From: Clostridiales bacterium
GTDB lineage: Bacteria; Bacillota_A; Clostridia; Lachnospirales; Bianqueaceae
Length of the DNA: 28,279 nt
NCBI GenBank assembly: GCA_019423265.1
Contig: JAHZBS010000007.1
Location: 1,425-29,703 of the forward strand
Direction: 5' to 3'
The notes beneath the pieces are model-generated. The model did not search any database, had not been told where the DNA came from, and saw nothing but the letters and a program-made list of their open reading frames with translations. Shown one piece after another: positions 1-6,321 of this stretch. A program made the translations under genes and the position numbers. Every line of letters starts with the position of its first letter. Position 1 is the stretch's first letter.

Positions 1-19
1 AATTTCGCCTATTTTGTGA

Positions 20-57
20 CAATTGAAGATGACACAGCAAAGCAAATTTATTATATC
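20..57 (+). promoter_or_regulatory. Candidate promoter with DeoR-like operator motif for the first operon
   Basis: The 15-mer CAATTGAAGATGACA (20-34) matches 13 of 15 positions of the sequence at 14010-14024 in the DeoR/kinase promoter region. Its last six bases, ATGACA (29-34), can act as a -35 box, followed after 17 bp by TATATC (52-57) as a weak -10. In the DeoR promoter the matching six bases are also the -35 box with a 17-bp spacer. The motif and spacing are seen directly; the promoter call and the regulator assignment are inference. Confidence 0.5.
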
Positions 58-123
58 ATAGAACCATCAGCAAGGAAAGAATCGGTTCATATTTTGTATG
101 GCATAAAACATAGGAGGTAGGGT

Positions 124-1134
124 ATGGACAAGGCAGTCTTTTTTTCCACGATGGAACAAACCCTTTGCAAGGTATATGGACAGCCCCCGGAGGCGATGGT
201 GAAGCCGGAGCTGGAATTCTGTCCGGCGGTGATACGGGAAGATAATCTTGAAGAAAACCGAGAATTCCTGAAAGACGTGAAATATGGATTTTCCACATGG
301 GGGATGACGGTCCTGACAGAAGAACAGATTCGGGACTATTTTCCCAAATTGGAGTGCGTTTTTTATGCGGCGGGTTCTGTTCAGTATTTTGGCCGGCCCT
401 TCCTGAACTGCGGAATTAGGGTGTTTTCAGCGTGGAAGGCCAATGGGATCCCGGTGGCGGAATTTACGCTGGCACAGATCTTGCTGGCCAACAAAGGATA
501 TTTTCAGTCGCTGAAGAAGGTGAAAGATCACCCCGGATGTTTTGATGAGGCGGCACGATACTGCGACACTTTTGGCGGCAACTATGGCAAGCGCGTGGGG
601 ATCATCGGCGTGGGCGTCATCGGCCGGTACCTGATCGGATTACTTAAGAATTTTTGCCTGGAGGTAGCGGTGTTCGATCCCTTCCTAAGCGATGAGGACG
701 CCGCGTCTCTGGGAGTCAAGAAATGCTCCCTTGAGGAAATATTTTCCACATGCAGCGTGATCAGCAATCATCTGGCGAACAACGAGCAGACGAAAGGGAT
801 GCTGTGCGGGCGTCTCTTTGATCTCATGGCGGACAATGCGACGTTTATCAATACTGGAAGAGGGGCTCAGGTGGTGGAAGCGGACCTGATCCGAGCGCTC
901 AAGGAGCATCCCAACCGCACAGCGCTGCTCGATGTCACAGACCCGGAACCGTCGCTGCCGGACAGCCCGTTCTATACCATGGACAATGTGTTCATAACGC
1001 CGCATCGGGCGGGAAGCGTTGAGGATGAAGTGCGGCGTATGGCAGAATTCATGGTGGAAGATTACCGGCGGGTCCTCAGGGGAGAACCTTCGCCCAACGA
1101 GGTTACACTGGAAATGCTTAAGACCATGGCATAG
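124..1134 (+). CDS. D-isomer-specific 2-hydroxyacid dehydrogenase
   Basis: A 336-residue NAD(P)-dependent dehydrogenase of the D-2-hydroxyacid/phosphoglycerate dehydrogenase superfamily, expected to interconvert a 2-hydroxyacid and a 2-oxoacid in the cytoplasm. The dinucleotide-binding motif GVGVIG lies at 162-167. The catalytic set is complete: Arg246 in NTGRG, Glu275 in DPEP and His294 in TPHRAG. Length is normal for the family. The ATG follows AGGAGGT (112-118) at good spacing. It is the first gene of a three-gene operon; the next gene starts 12 bp after its stop, with its ribosome binding site touching the stop codon. A candidate DeoR-type operator lies upstream. The substrate is unknown. 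A second, divergent member of the same superfamily is encoded at 19413-20432, so the two probably act on different compounds. Confidence 0.9.
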   Translation: MDKAVFFSTMEQTLCKVYGQPPEAMVKPELEFCPAVIREDNLEENREFLKDVKYGFSTWGMTVLTEEQIRDYFPKLECVFYAAGSVQYFGRPFLNCGIRVFSAWKANGIPVAEFTLAQILLANKGYFQSLKKVKDHPGCFDEAARYCDTFGGNYGKRVGIIGVGVIGRYLIGLLKNFCLEVAVFDPFLSDEDAASLGVKKCSLEEIFSTCSVISNHLANNEQTKGMLCGRLFDLMADNATFINTGRGAQVVEADLIRALKEHPNRTALLDVTDPEPSLPDSPFYTMDNVFITPHRAGSVEDEVRRMAEFMVEDYRRVLRGEPSPNEVTLEMLKTMA

Positions 1135-1146
1135 GAGGAATTCAAG

Positions 1147-1908
1147 ATGATCAGGACAGGTATGGTTTCCGTGACATTCCGTCAGTTCGATGTGGACGAG
1201 GTCATCCGGAGAACCAAGGAAGCGGGTCTCATGGCCATCGAATGGGGTGGGGATGTCCATGTTCCTCACGGAGATCTGGACAAAGCGCGCTATACAGCCC
1301 GCAGAATGAGGGAAAACGGTCTGGAGATTGCGTCCTACGGGTCCTACTATCGAGCCCTGGAAGACGAGAAGTTTGAGGATATTCTGGCCACAGCAAAGGC
1401 GCTGGGAGCACCCAACATTCGGATCTGGGCCGGGGAGAAGGAGCCGCAGGACTGTGACGGAGAACAGAGGGCACACACGGTGCAGCGCATACGAGACGCA
1501 GCCCGTATGGCGGCTAAGGAGAATATCACAGTCTCCACGGAATACCACGGTGGGACCCTGACGGTGATGCAGGATTCGGCTATCGCAATGCTGAAAGAGG
1601 CGGAAGAGCCAAATCTGTTTACCTATTGGCAGCCCTTGGGCGACAAACCCTGGAAGGAACACGAGGGGCAGGTGATAGAACTTCTGGGGCTAGGGAAGCT
1701 GTCCAATCTCCACGTGTACCAATGGCAAAAGTTTGAGCGATATCCGCTGGAGCAAGGGGAGGCGCGCTGGGAAACATTCTTGCGGCCGGCGGCGGGGGAT
1801 GCGGCCATGCACTATGCCCTGTTGGAGTTTGTGCAGGACGACGATCCGGAGCAGTTTTTGCGGGACGCAGCGACGCTACAGGCAATCTGCAAAAGGCTGA
1901 CCCGCTGA
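1147..1908 (+). CDS. Sugar phosphate isomerase/epimerase-like TIM-barrel protein
   Basis: A 253-residue protein of the xylose-isomerase-like TIM-barrel (AP endonuclease 2) family, which includes metal-dependent sugar isomerases, epimerases, dehydratases and C-glycoside-cleaving enzymes. Visible signatures are IEWGGDVHVPH at 31-41, TEYHGG at 131-136, NLHVYQW at 187-193 and LLEF at 225-228. Candidate metal ligands are Glu32, Glu132, His189 and Glu227. It starts with ATG after AGGAGGA (1133-1139), directly behind the dehydrogenase stop, so co-translation is likely. With a dehydrogenase before it and a flavin enzyme after it, it probably isomerises or cleaves a sugar-derived intermediate. The exact reaction cannot be assigned because members with similar motifs differ widely. 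The family call is firm; the function is open. Confidence 0.85.
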   Translation: MIRTGMVSVTFRQFDVDEVIRRTKEAGLMAIEWGGDVHVPHGDLDKARYTARRMRENGLEIASYGSYYRALEDEKFEDILATAKALGAPNIRIWAGEKEPQDCDGEQRAHTVQRIRDAARMAAKENITVSTEYHGGTLTVMQDSAIAMLKEAEEPNLFTYWQPLGDKPWKEHEGQVIELLGLGKLSNLHVYQWQKFERYPLEQGEARWETFLRPAAGDAAMHYALLEFVQDDDPEQFLRDAATLQAICKRLTR

Positions 1909-1937
1909 ACATTCTACGATAGAAAGGGTTTTGACCG

Positions 1938-3266
1938 ATGGAGCATCAGACATTTCATTACAACACGCTAGACGCGCTGCAACAGGAGATGGACACGGTA
2001 GGCGTGTCGCTCCCCCTGTCGGCCAAGCTGGATCGGCTTCAAAAGCCGCTCACGGTTCAGGGAAAGCGATTCGCCAACTCCATGGCGATTCAGCCTATGG
2101 AGGGTTGCGACGGCACTCGGGACGGCCGCCCCGATACTCTGACAGAGCGCCGCTACGAGCGCTTTGCGAAAAGTGGGGTGGGGCTGATTTGGGTTGAAGC
2201 GGTGGCGGTGGTGGAGGAAGGCCGGGCCAATCCGAGGCAGCTTTTCATTCAGGAGAGTACTCTGGACAGCTTCAAGAGATTGGTCCAGATGATCAAAGAG
2301 ACCTGCATCCGGGAGCATGGCTTTGAACCGGTGGTGATCATGCAGGCCACCCATTCGGGGCGATATTCAAAGCCCAATGGAAAACCGGAGCCCATCATCG
2401 CATATCAAAATCCAATCTTTGAGAAAGATACGCCCATATCCCCGGAGCGCATCATCACAGACGACGCCCTTATGCGGCTAGAAGAGCGGTTTGGCACAGC
2501 GGCAAAGGAGGCGGAGACAGCGGGGTTTGATGGCATCGATATTAAATGCTGCCACCGGTATTTGAATAATGAGCTGCTGTCCGCTTTCAACAGGCCCGGC
2601 GCCTTTGGAGGCTCCTTTGAAAATCGCACCCGCCTGCTGCGAAACGGGATCCAAAATGCGCAGGCGGCAACGGGCGATGCCTTTATAGTGACATCTCGTC
2701 TGAACGTCTACGATGGGTTCCCGTACCCATATGGATTTGGCGTTTCCCCGGACGGCGGTTTGGAGCCGGACTTGACAGAAGGGATCCGGCTGGCGCAGAT
2801 GCTTCAGGGGGAAGGGGGGCTGAGTCTGCTGGATATCACCATCGGAAATCCGTATGTCAATCCCCATGTCAATCGCCCCTTCGACGGAGGCCCCTACGTT
2901 CCCCAGGAACATCCCCTGGAGGGGGTGGCGCGGATGGTTCGATGCGTAGGTGAGATCCAGAAGGCCTGCCCGAAGCTTGCCATCGTGTCCTCCGGAAATA
3001 GCTATCTCAGACAGTACGCGCCGGCGCTGGCAGCGGGAATGCTGGAAGAAGGCTTGTGTACCATCGCCGGATTTGGGAGAGAAGCCTTTGCCTACCCGGA
3101 TTTTTATCAGGATATCGTAAATCGCGGCGCCATGGACCCTGCGAAATGCTGCATTACATGCGGCAAATGCTCCGAATTGATGAGGGCGGGAACCGTGGCT
3201 GGCTGCGTCATCCGGGACAGGGAAGTGTATCTGCCAATCTACCAGAGGGACGTATTAAAAAAGTAA
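1938..3266 (+). CDS. Old Yellow Enzyme-family FMN oxidoreductase with C-terminal Fe-S cysteine motif
   Basis: A 442-residue NADH:flavin oxidoreductase/OYE barrel. The family signature GFDGIDIKCCHRYLNNELLS (197-215 region) is followed by FNRPGAFGGSFENR, as in 2,4-dienoyl-CoA reductase (FadH) and BaiC/BaiH-type enzymes. The pair of active-site histidines usual in this motif is Lys203 and His206 here, so one histidine is replaced. Cys405, Cys408, Cys411 and Cys423 form C-x2-C-x2-C-x11-C, resembling the 4Fe-4S site of FadH-type enzymes, where the second gap is usually three residues. The C-terminal FAD/NAD(P) domains of FadH-type proteins are missing: the chain ends 19 residues after Cys423. It therefore needs an external electron donor, perhaps a partner flavoprotein. 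The start ATG follows AGAAAGGG (1921-1928). It is the last gene of the operon. The substrate is probably an unsaturated carbonyl compound (inference). Confidence 0.88.
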   Translation: MEHQTFHYNTLDALQQEMDTVGVSLPLSAKLDRLQKPLTVQGKRFANSMAIQPMEGCDGTRDGRPDTLTERRYERFAKSGVGLIWVEAVAVVEEGRANPRQLFIQESTLDSFKRLVQMIKETCIREHGFEPVVIMQATHSGRYSKPNGKPEPIIAYQNPIFEKDTPISPERIITDDALMRLEERFGTAAKEAETAGFDGIDIKCCHRYLNNELLSAFNRPGAFGGSFENRTRLLRNGIQNAQAATGDAFIVTSRLNVYDGFPYPYGFGVSPDGGLEPDLTEGIRLAQMLQGEGGLSLLDITIGNPYVNPHVNRPFDGGPYVPQEHPLEGVARMVRCVGEIQKACPKLAIVSSGNSYLRQYAPALAAGMLEEGLCTIAGFGREAFAYPDFYQDIVNRGAMDPAKCCITCGKCSELMRAGTVAGCVIRDREVYLPIYQRDVLKK

Positions 3267-3299
3267 GGCCAAATCGCAGTGGACACAGGATTGGGCCTT
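3257..3299 (-). terminator. Intrinsic terminator for the minus-strand pair, overlapping the end of the OYE gene
   Basis: AAGGCCAAATC (3265-3275) pairs with GATTGGGCCTT (3289-3299) with one mismatch. Read on the minus strand, the stem is followed by a run of six T (complement of 3257-3262). It would terminate transcripts of the genes at 3315-5332. The T run is encoded inside the last lysine codons of the convergent plus-strand gene. On the plus strand the stem is followed by GGGGCG, so it is not a good terminator in that direction. Confidence 0.65.
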
Positions 3300-3314
3300 G
3301 GGGCGAGGAGGGCA

Positions 3315-3797
3315 TCATCCCTGTGTGGATATGCCCTGTTCCCGCAGGAGGTGCATCAGCTTCTCGTGCTGTTTGACTCGAAATTGATGCACCTCCCCGG
3401 ACGTCTCGATGGCGTAAAAAAACATGTTAAACATACACTCTCGAAGGTCTGACAGTGGAACATCCATCATCAACGTGATGGATGTTTTTCGTCCGCCGAG
3501 AAAGCAGATGCGGGTGGGCGTAACGCCAAGAATTCCGGAAAAGGCGCCGTGATCCGTCATGTAGGAGGCGGAGCCTGCGTAAAGGAGGGGTTCCCCCGGG
3601 AGGCGCCGGCGCAATTCACCCGCACACGCCTCCGCATGGCGTCGAGAGCGATACTGTGTCAACCCCACGAGAAGCATACCGAGGAGAGAAAACAAAATGG
3701 CGGCCAGAAGGCCCCAGAATGCATAGGCGACAACAAATAGAAAAGCGCCCGCAAAAAGGATGGCGAGACAGGTAGATATTTTAGAGAAGCGATTCAT
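3315..3797 (-). CDS. Small membrane protein with C-terminal PH/GRAM-like domain, function unknown
   Basis: A 160-residue protein I cannot place in a named family. Residues about 8-48 form two closely spaced hydrophobic segments, a membrane hairpin, followed by a basic stretch QYRSRRHAE. Positive-inside logic places the rest in the cytoplasm. The C-terminal 90 residues (GEPLLYAGSA to the end) have the beta-rich look of a GRAM or bacterial PH-like domain, with a pattern of FSGILGVTPTRICFLGG then short strands and a final helix KQHEKLMHLLREQG; this is a weak resemblance. Its ATG overlaps the stop of the upstream glycosyltransferase as ATGA (3794-3797), so the two are translationally coupled and probably act together at the membrane. 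Confidence 0.75.
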   Translation of the reverse strand: MNRFSKISTCLAILFAGAFLFVVAYAFWGLLAAILFSLLGMLLVGLTQYRSRRHAEACAGELRRRLPGEPLLYAGSASYMTDHGAFSGILGVTPTRICFLGGRKTSITLMMDVPLSDLRECMFNMFFYAIETSGEVHQFRVKQHEKLMHLLREQGISTQG

Positions 3798-5332
3798 TGT
3801 GATGGAAGTTCCTTTCGCTGAAAGAGATAATATTTATAAAAGTCAGGCAGATTTTCACCCTCCGCGATCACCACATAGTTCTGGAAGAGCTCCGGGCACC
3901 CGGAATCCTCCCAGGAATCGGTATATCGGGAACGAGTCACGACAAAGTCAGGGATTCCTTCCCGGAGCAGGCGGCGGTGGGATTCCTCCATCTCCGGAAG
4001 CTTGTCCGCTGGAATGTTAAGCCGGCAGAAATATTTTGTCAGGGGATCTTTACCCGCCGCCTTATAAAAACCGCCGTCGAGGAATCCATAGTTGAGCATG
4101 GTCGAATCGGGCTTGTGGGTGATGATCTCAGCAAATTGGTATTGTGGGTAATCTTCCTTCTTCATGCCGTAGTAGGGCAGGCAATTGCTCAGCACAATGG
4201 CCAGAGTCAGGGTGAGCAGGCAGAGGATGCAGTAGGCTTGCCGGCCATACCGGAATTTATAGGCGGCTATCCTGGCCGAATACCGGGACACAGCGCCTAT
4301 CACGCCGAAAAGAGCAAAGGGAGAAACGATGAGAAAATAATAATCGTAGTTCGTTCCTCCGATATAGAGGGGTACCGTCACGGCTATGAGTGTGATCAAC
4401 ATGACCTTGCGCTCGAGAGCCTGGGCAAGGGGAGGGCGAAACCATAGGATACCCATGGCGATCGCGCCGGCCAGCAATGGGTTCCAGACGGCGGCTAGGC
4501 CTATGGAGCCTGCCAGATGCCAGACCCGCCCCAGTGGGCTCAGAGACTTGGAATAGAGAAAGATGTTGGAGTACAGATACGCATACAGCCAATCCGAGAT
4601 CGCACCGTGAAGCCCAAAGTATACCACCCAGGGAATGGTGGCGACAGCCATGCCGCCGAGAAAAAGGAGACAATTGGTGAATAGGGATTTTACTCGTTTT
4701 GCCAAAAGGTCTGGCAGCAGGGCGAGGACGGCCCAAGCCGCCCAGAATCCAAGCATGGTAAATTTGATCCAGAGAACGCACCCGGCTAAGATTCCGTGGA
4801 TCAGAAAGGATGAGGCGGGCATGGCGGCATGTTGACAGGACCGAAAGGATGTCCCGGAAACGGTGTGATAAAACCGCAGGATGGAATATAGGCTGGCCAG
4901 CAAAAGGGGAATGCAAAATTCCTCTGCATTGTCGCCCCGGAGAAAACAATTGCTGGTTGTGATCAAGAGCGCCGTAGCAGGCAAAATAAGGATGGAAGCG
5001 CGGGCGGGCAGATAAAGATTCGATATCTTATGTACATATAGAAGGGCCACGGTCAAAAATACAATCTCGAGAAGATAGACGCCGGTGAAGGAATCTGGGG
5101 TGATCAGCCAAGCAAGCGCATGGAGAAAGTACAGCAGCGGACCTTTTTGTTCAAACAGATCCCGATATGGAACAAGGCCTTCAACAATGCCCTTCCCCAC
5201 CGTCAAAAAACAATTTTGATCCACCCGGCCGTGACAGGGAAATACAAAAGATGCCTGGGAACAGAAGGTGAGGAGTAAGGCGGAGAGAAGAAAGGCATAT
5301 AGGAGGATGCGGTGTTCTTTCAGCAATTTCAT
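3794..5332 (-). CDS. GT-C fold membrane glycosyltransferase (GT39/ArnT-like)
   Basis: A 512-residue polytopic membrane protein of the dolichyl-phosphate mannosyltransferase/ArnT-like superfamily, which transfers sugars from polyprenyl-phosphate donors to acceptors outside the membrane. After TM1 (about 10-30) comes the typical first extracytoplasmic loop: GRVDQNCF with Asp38, then GLVPYRDLFEQKGPLLYF, with Asp59 as the second acidic residue. About ten more hydrophobic segments follow, and the last 100 residues form a soluble domain. The start ATG follows GAGGGA; a promoter TTGCCA-N17-TATAAT lies at 5399-5427. The small membrane protein at 3315 follows with an ATGA overlap. The acceptor is unknown: cell-wall polymer, lipid or protein glycosylation are all possible. 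Confidence 0.85.
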   Translation of the reverse strand: MKLLKEHRILLYAFLLSALLLTFCSQASFVFPCHGRVDQNCFLTVGKGIVEGLVPYRDLFEQKGPLLYFLHALAWLITPDSFTGVYLLEIVFLTVALLYVHKISNLYLPARASILILPATALLITTSNCFLRGDNAEEFCIPLLLASLYSILRFYHTVSGTSFRSCQHAAMPASSFLIHGILAGCVLWIKFTMLGFWAAWAVLALLPDLLAKRVKSLFTNCLLFLGGMAVATIPWVVYFGLHGAISDWLYAYLYSNIFLYSKSLSPLGRVWHLAGSIGLAAVWNPLLAGAIAMGILWFRPPLAQALERKVMLITLIAVTVPLYIGGTNYDYYFLIVSPFALFGVIGAVSRYSARIAAYKFRYGRQAYCILCLLTLTLAIVLSNCLPYYGMKKEDYPQYQFAEIITHKPDSTMLNYGFLDGGFYKAAGKDPLTKYFCRLNIPADKLPEMEESHRRLLREGIPDFVVTRSRYTDSWEDSGCPELFQNYVVIAEGENLPDFYKYYLFQRKELPSQ

Positions 5333-5398
5333 GTTCGGTCCCTCATTTGTTGTATGGAAAATACAGGACAGTTATAAAACATAGCAACAATACTTTAT

Positions 5399-5427
5399 AT
5401 TATAAACAAATGAATCGAAAATGGCAA
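5399..5427 (-). promoter_or_regulatory. Sigma-A promoter of the glycosyltransferase operon
   Basis: On the minus strand TTGCCA (complement of 5422-5427) is followed after 17 bp by TATAAT (complement of 5399-5404). It points at the gene starting at 5332 and diverges from the bioY promoter 50 bp away. Confidence 0.7.
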
Positions 5428-5451
5428 GAGCCAATACGGAGTGGAGGTATT

Positions 5452-5485
5452 ATTGTCAACCATAAATATATTTATGGTTGACAAT
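5452..5485. promoter_or_regulatory. BirA-type biotin operator (34-bp perfect palindrome)
   Basis: Both 17-base arms are exactly complementary. The core is TTGTCAACC-N14-GGTTGACAA, matching the form of BirA biotin-repressor operators (TTGTnAACC-N14 to 16-GGTTnACAA). The right arm contains the -35 box of the bioY promoter, so bound BirA-biotin would block RNA polymerase. The palindrome is seen directly; the assignment rests on its position before bioY and on the known operator form. Confidence 0.88.
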
Positions 5486-5506
5486 TTGGGGCGGACATGG
5501 TATCAT
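5478..5506 (+). promoter_or_regulatory. Sigma-A promoter of bioY
   Basis: Consensus TTGACA (5478-5483), a 17-bp spacer and TATCAT (5501-5506). The -35 box lies inside the right arm of the 34-bp operator. Transcription would start near 5513, about 38 nt before the bioY start codon. Confidence 0.8.
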
Positions 5507-5550
5507 GCTATAGTAGACAAAATAGGAAATTTAGAAAAGGAGTCCCCGTC

Positions 5551-6132
5551 ATGGATACCACACGTCAATCCACCCATGTTTTTCAGCTTACTAAGATTGC
5601 CCTTTGCGTTGCCCTACTCTGTGTTTCATCCTACATTGCGATTCCCTTGCCGTTCACCTCGGTGGTGTTGACGGCGCAGACTTTGGTTATCAATGTTGTG
5701 GCGCTGATTCTGACGCCGGTTCAATCCGCCTGTGCGGTTGGGCTCTATATTCTGCTTGGCATTTGCGGCCTTCCGGTATTTGCAGGCGGCACTGCCGGTA
5801 TTGGCAGGATCATAGGGCCAACGGGGGGATTCATCGTCGGATTTTTGGTGGCCGCCCCTGTTATCAGCGCAATAAAAGGAGAGCGCGTCCAATGGCTCCG
5901 GTATTGCCTTGTCACCATCGCAGTGGGGATCCCCATCATCGACTTTTTGGGGACGGCCTTTATGTGCTGGTTTCAGAAGATGGGGATCGTGGAAGCGGTT
6001 ATCGCGGCCGTCTTGCCGTTTCTCCTTGGCGACGTGATCAAATGTATTGTGGCCTCCTACTTAGGCTTTGTCCTCAATAAAGTGTTGCCGAGGAATAATG
6101 TTATGCGCGGTAAAGTAACAGAAAGATCTTGA
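5551..6132 (+). CDS. bioY: Biotin transporter BioY
   Basis: A 193-residue membrane protein, the substrate-binding S component of the biotin ECF transporter. The family signature is clear: GLYILLGICGLPVFAGG at about 64-80, followed by GIGRIIGPTGGFIVGFL at 83-99. Six hydrophobic segments fit BioY length. I chose the ATG at 5551 because AAAAGGAG (5536-5542) stands 8 nt before it. An in-frame upstream start at 5497 would add 18 polar residues, has no ribosome binding site and lies upstream of the likely transcription start. No EcfA or EcfT genes are adjacent, as is usual for BioY proteins that share a common ECF module or work alone. The BirA-like operator implies repression when biotin is plentiful. 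Confidence 0.94.
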   Translation: MDTTRQSTHVFQLTKIALCVALLCVSSYIAIPLPFTSVVLTAQTLVINVVALILTPVQSACAVGLYILLGICGLPVFAGGTAGIGRIIGPTGGFIVGFLVAAPVISAIKGERVQWLRYCLVTIAVGIPIIDFLGTAFMCWFQKMGIVEAVIAAVLPFLLGDVIKCIVASYLGFVLNKVLPRNNVMRGKVTERS

Positions 6133-6194
6133 TAGGCGTCAGCCCGCCATCCCCAAAAAAATTGTTTGCGGGGGTAGATTTATTTGTTCCAGTG

Positions 6195-6203
6195 TGCTAT
6201 ACT
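6195..6203 (+). promoter_or_regulatory. Extended -10 promoter before the MATE leader
   Basis: TGCTATACT is an extended -10 element. The hexamer 17 bp upstream, TAGATT (6175-6180), is a poor -35, as is common for extended -10 promoters. Transcription would begin near 6210 and read through a leader containing a terminator before the exporter gene. Confidence 0.55.
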
Positions 6204-6236
6204 ATAAAACAGTTTTAGCGCTCCTTGCCGCCGGGT

Positions 6237-6311
6237 ATGGAGTTAAGCGTCAGGCTTTCTATCGTTAGGCCATTGAAGATAGAAAGTGCTGGCGTTATTT
6301 TTTATATTTAG
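6237..6311 (+). CDS. Possible 24-codon leader peptide of the MATE attenuator
   Basis: An ATG at 6237 opens a frame of 24 codons ending in TAG at 6309-6311. It runs through both arms of the terminator hairpin at 6246-6303, and its stop overlaps the first bases of the exporter ribosome binding site AGGAGG (6310-6315). A ribosome translating or stalled in this frame would open the terminator, as in ribosome-mediated attenuation of antibiotic-inducible resistance genes. Against it, no good ribosome binding site precedes the ATG (only CCGCCGGGT). The frame is seen directly; its translation and function are inference. Confidence 0.35.
   Translation: MELSVRLSIVRPLKIESAGVIFYI
6246..6303 (+). terminator. 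Intrinsic terminator/attenuator in the leader of the MATE gene
   Basis: CTTTCTATC (6255-6263) pairs with GATAGAAAG (6278-6286). Beyond a small internal loop, eight further pairs, two or three of them G-U, join 6246-6253 with 6289-6296. The hairpin is followed by A and TTTTTT (6298-6303). It sits between the -10 element at 6195-6203 and the ribosome binding site at 6310, so it must be passed for the exporter to be expressed from that promoter. CTCC (6220-6224 region) and GGAG (6239-6242 region) upstream could form an alternative hairpin that competes for the left arm. Confidence 0.65.
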
Positions 6312-6321
6312 GAGGAAACAC

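Noticed and set aside
685..1662. Long open frame of 325 codons on the minus strand
   Set aside because: It lies antisense to the dehydrogenase and isomerase genes, has no ribosome binding site and encodes no recognisable domain, while the plus-strand genes show clear motifs.
4257..4949. 230-codon minus-strand frame inside the glycosyltransferase gene
   Set aside because: A shadow in another frame of the same strand; the glycosyltransferase frame has TM segments and family motifs, this one has none.
5497..5550. Upstream start for BioY
   Set aside because: It would lie between the -35 and the likely transcription start, without a ribosome binding site, and adds polar residues not seen in the family.
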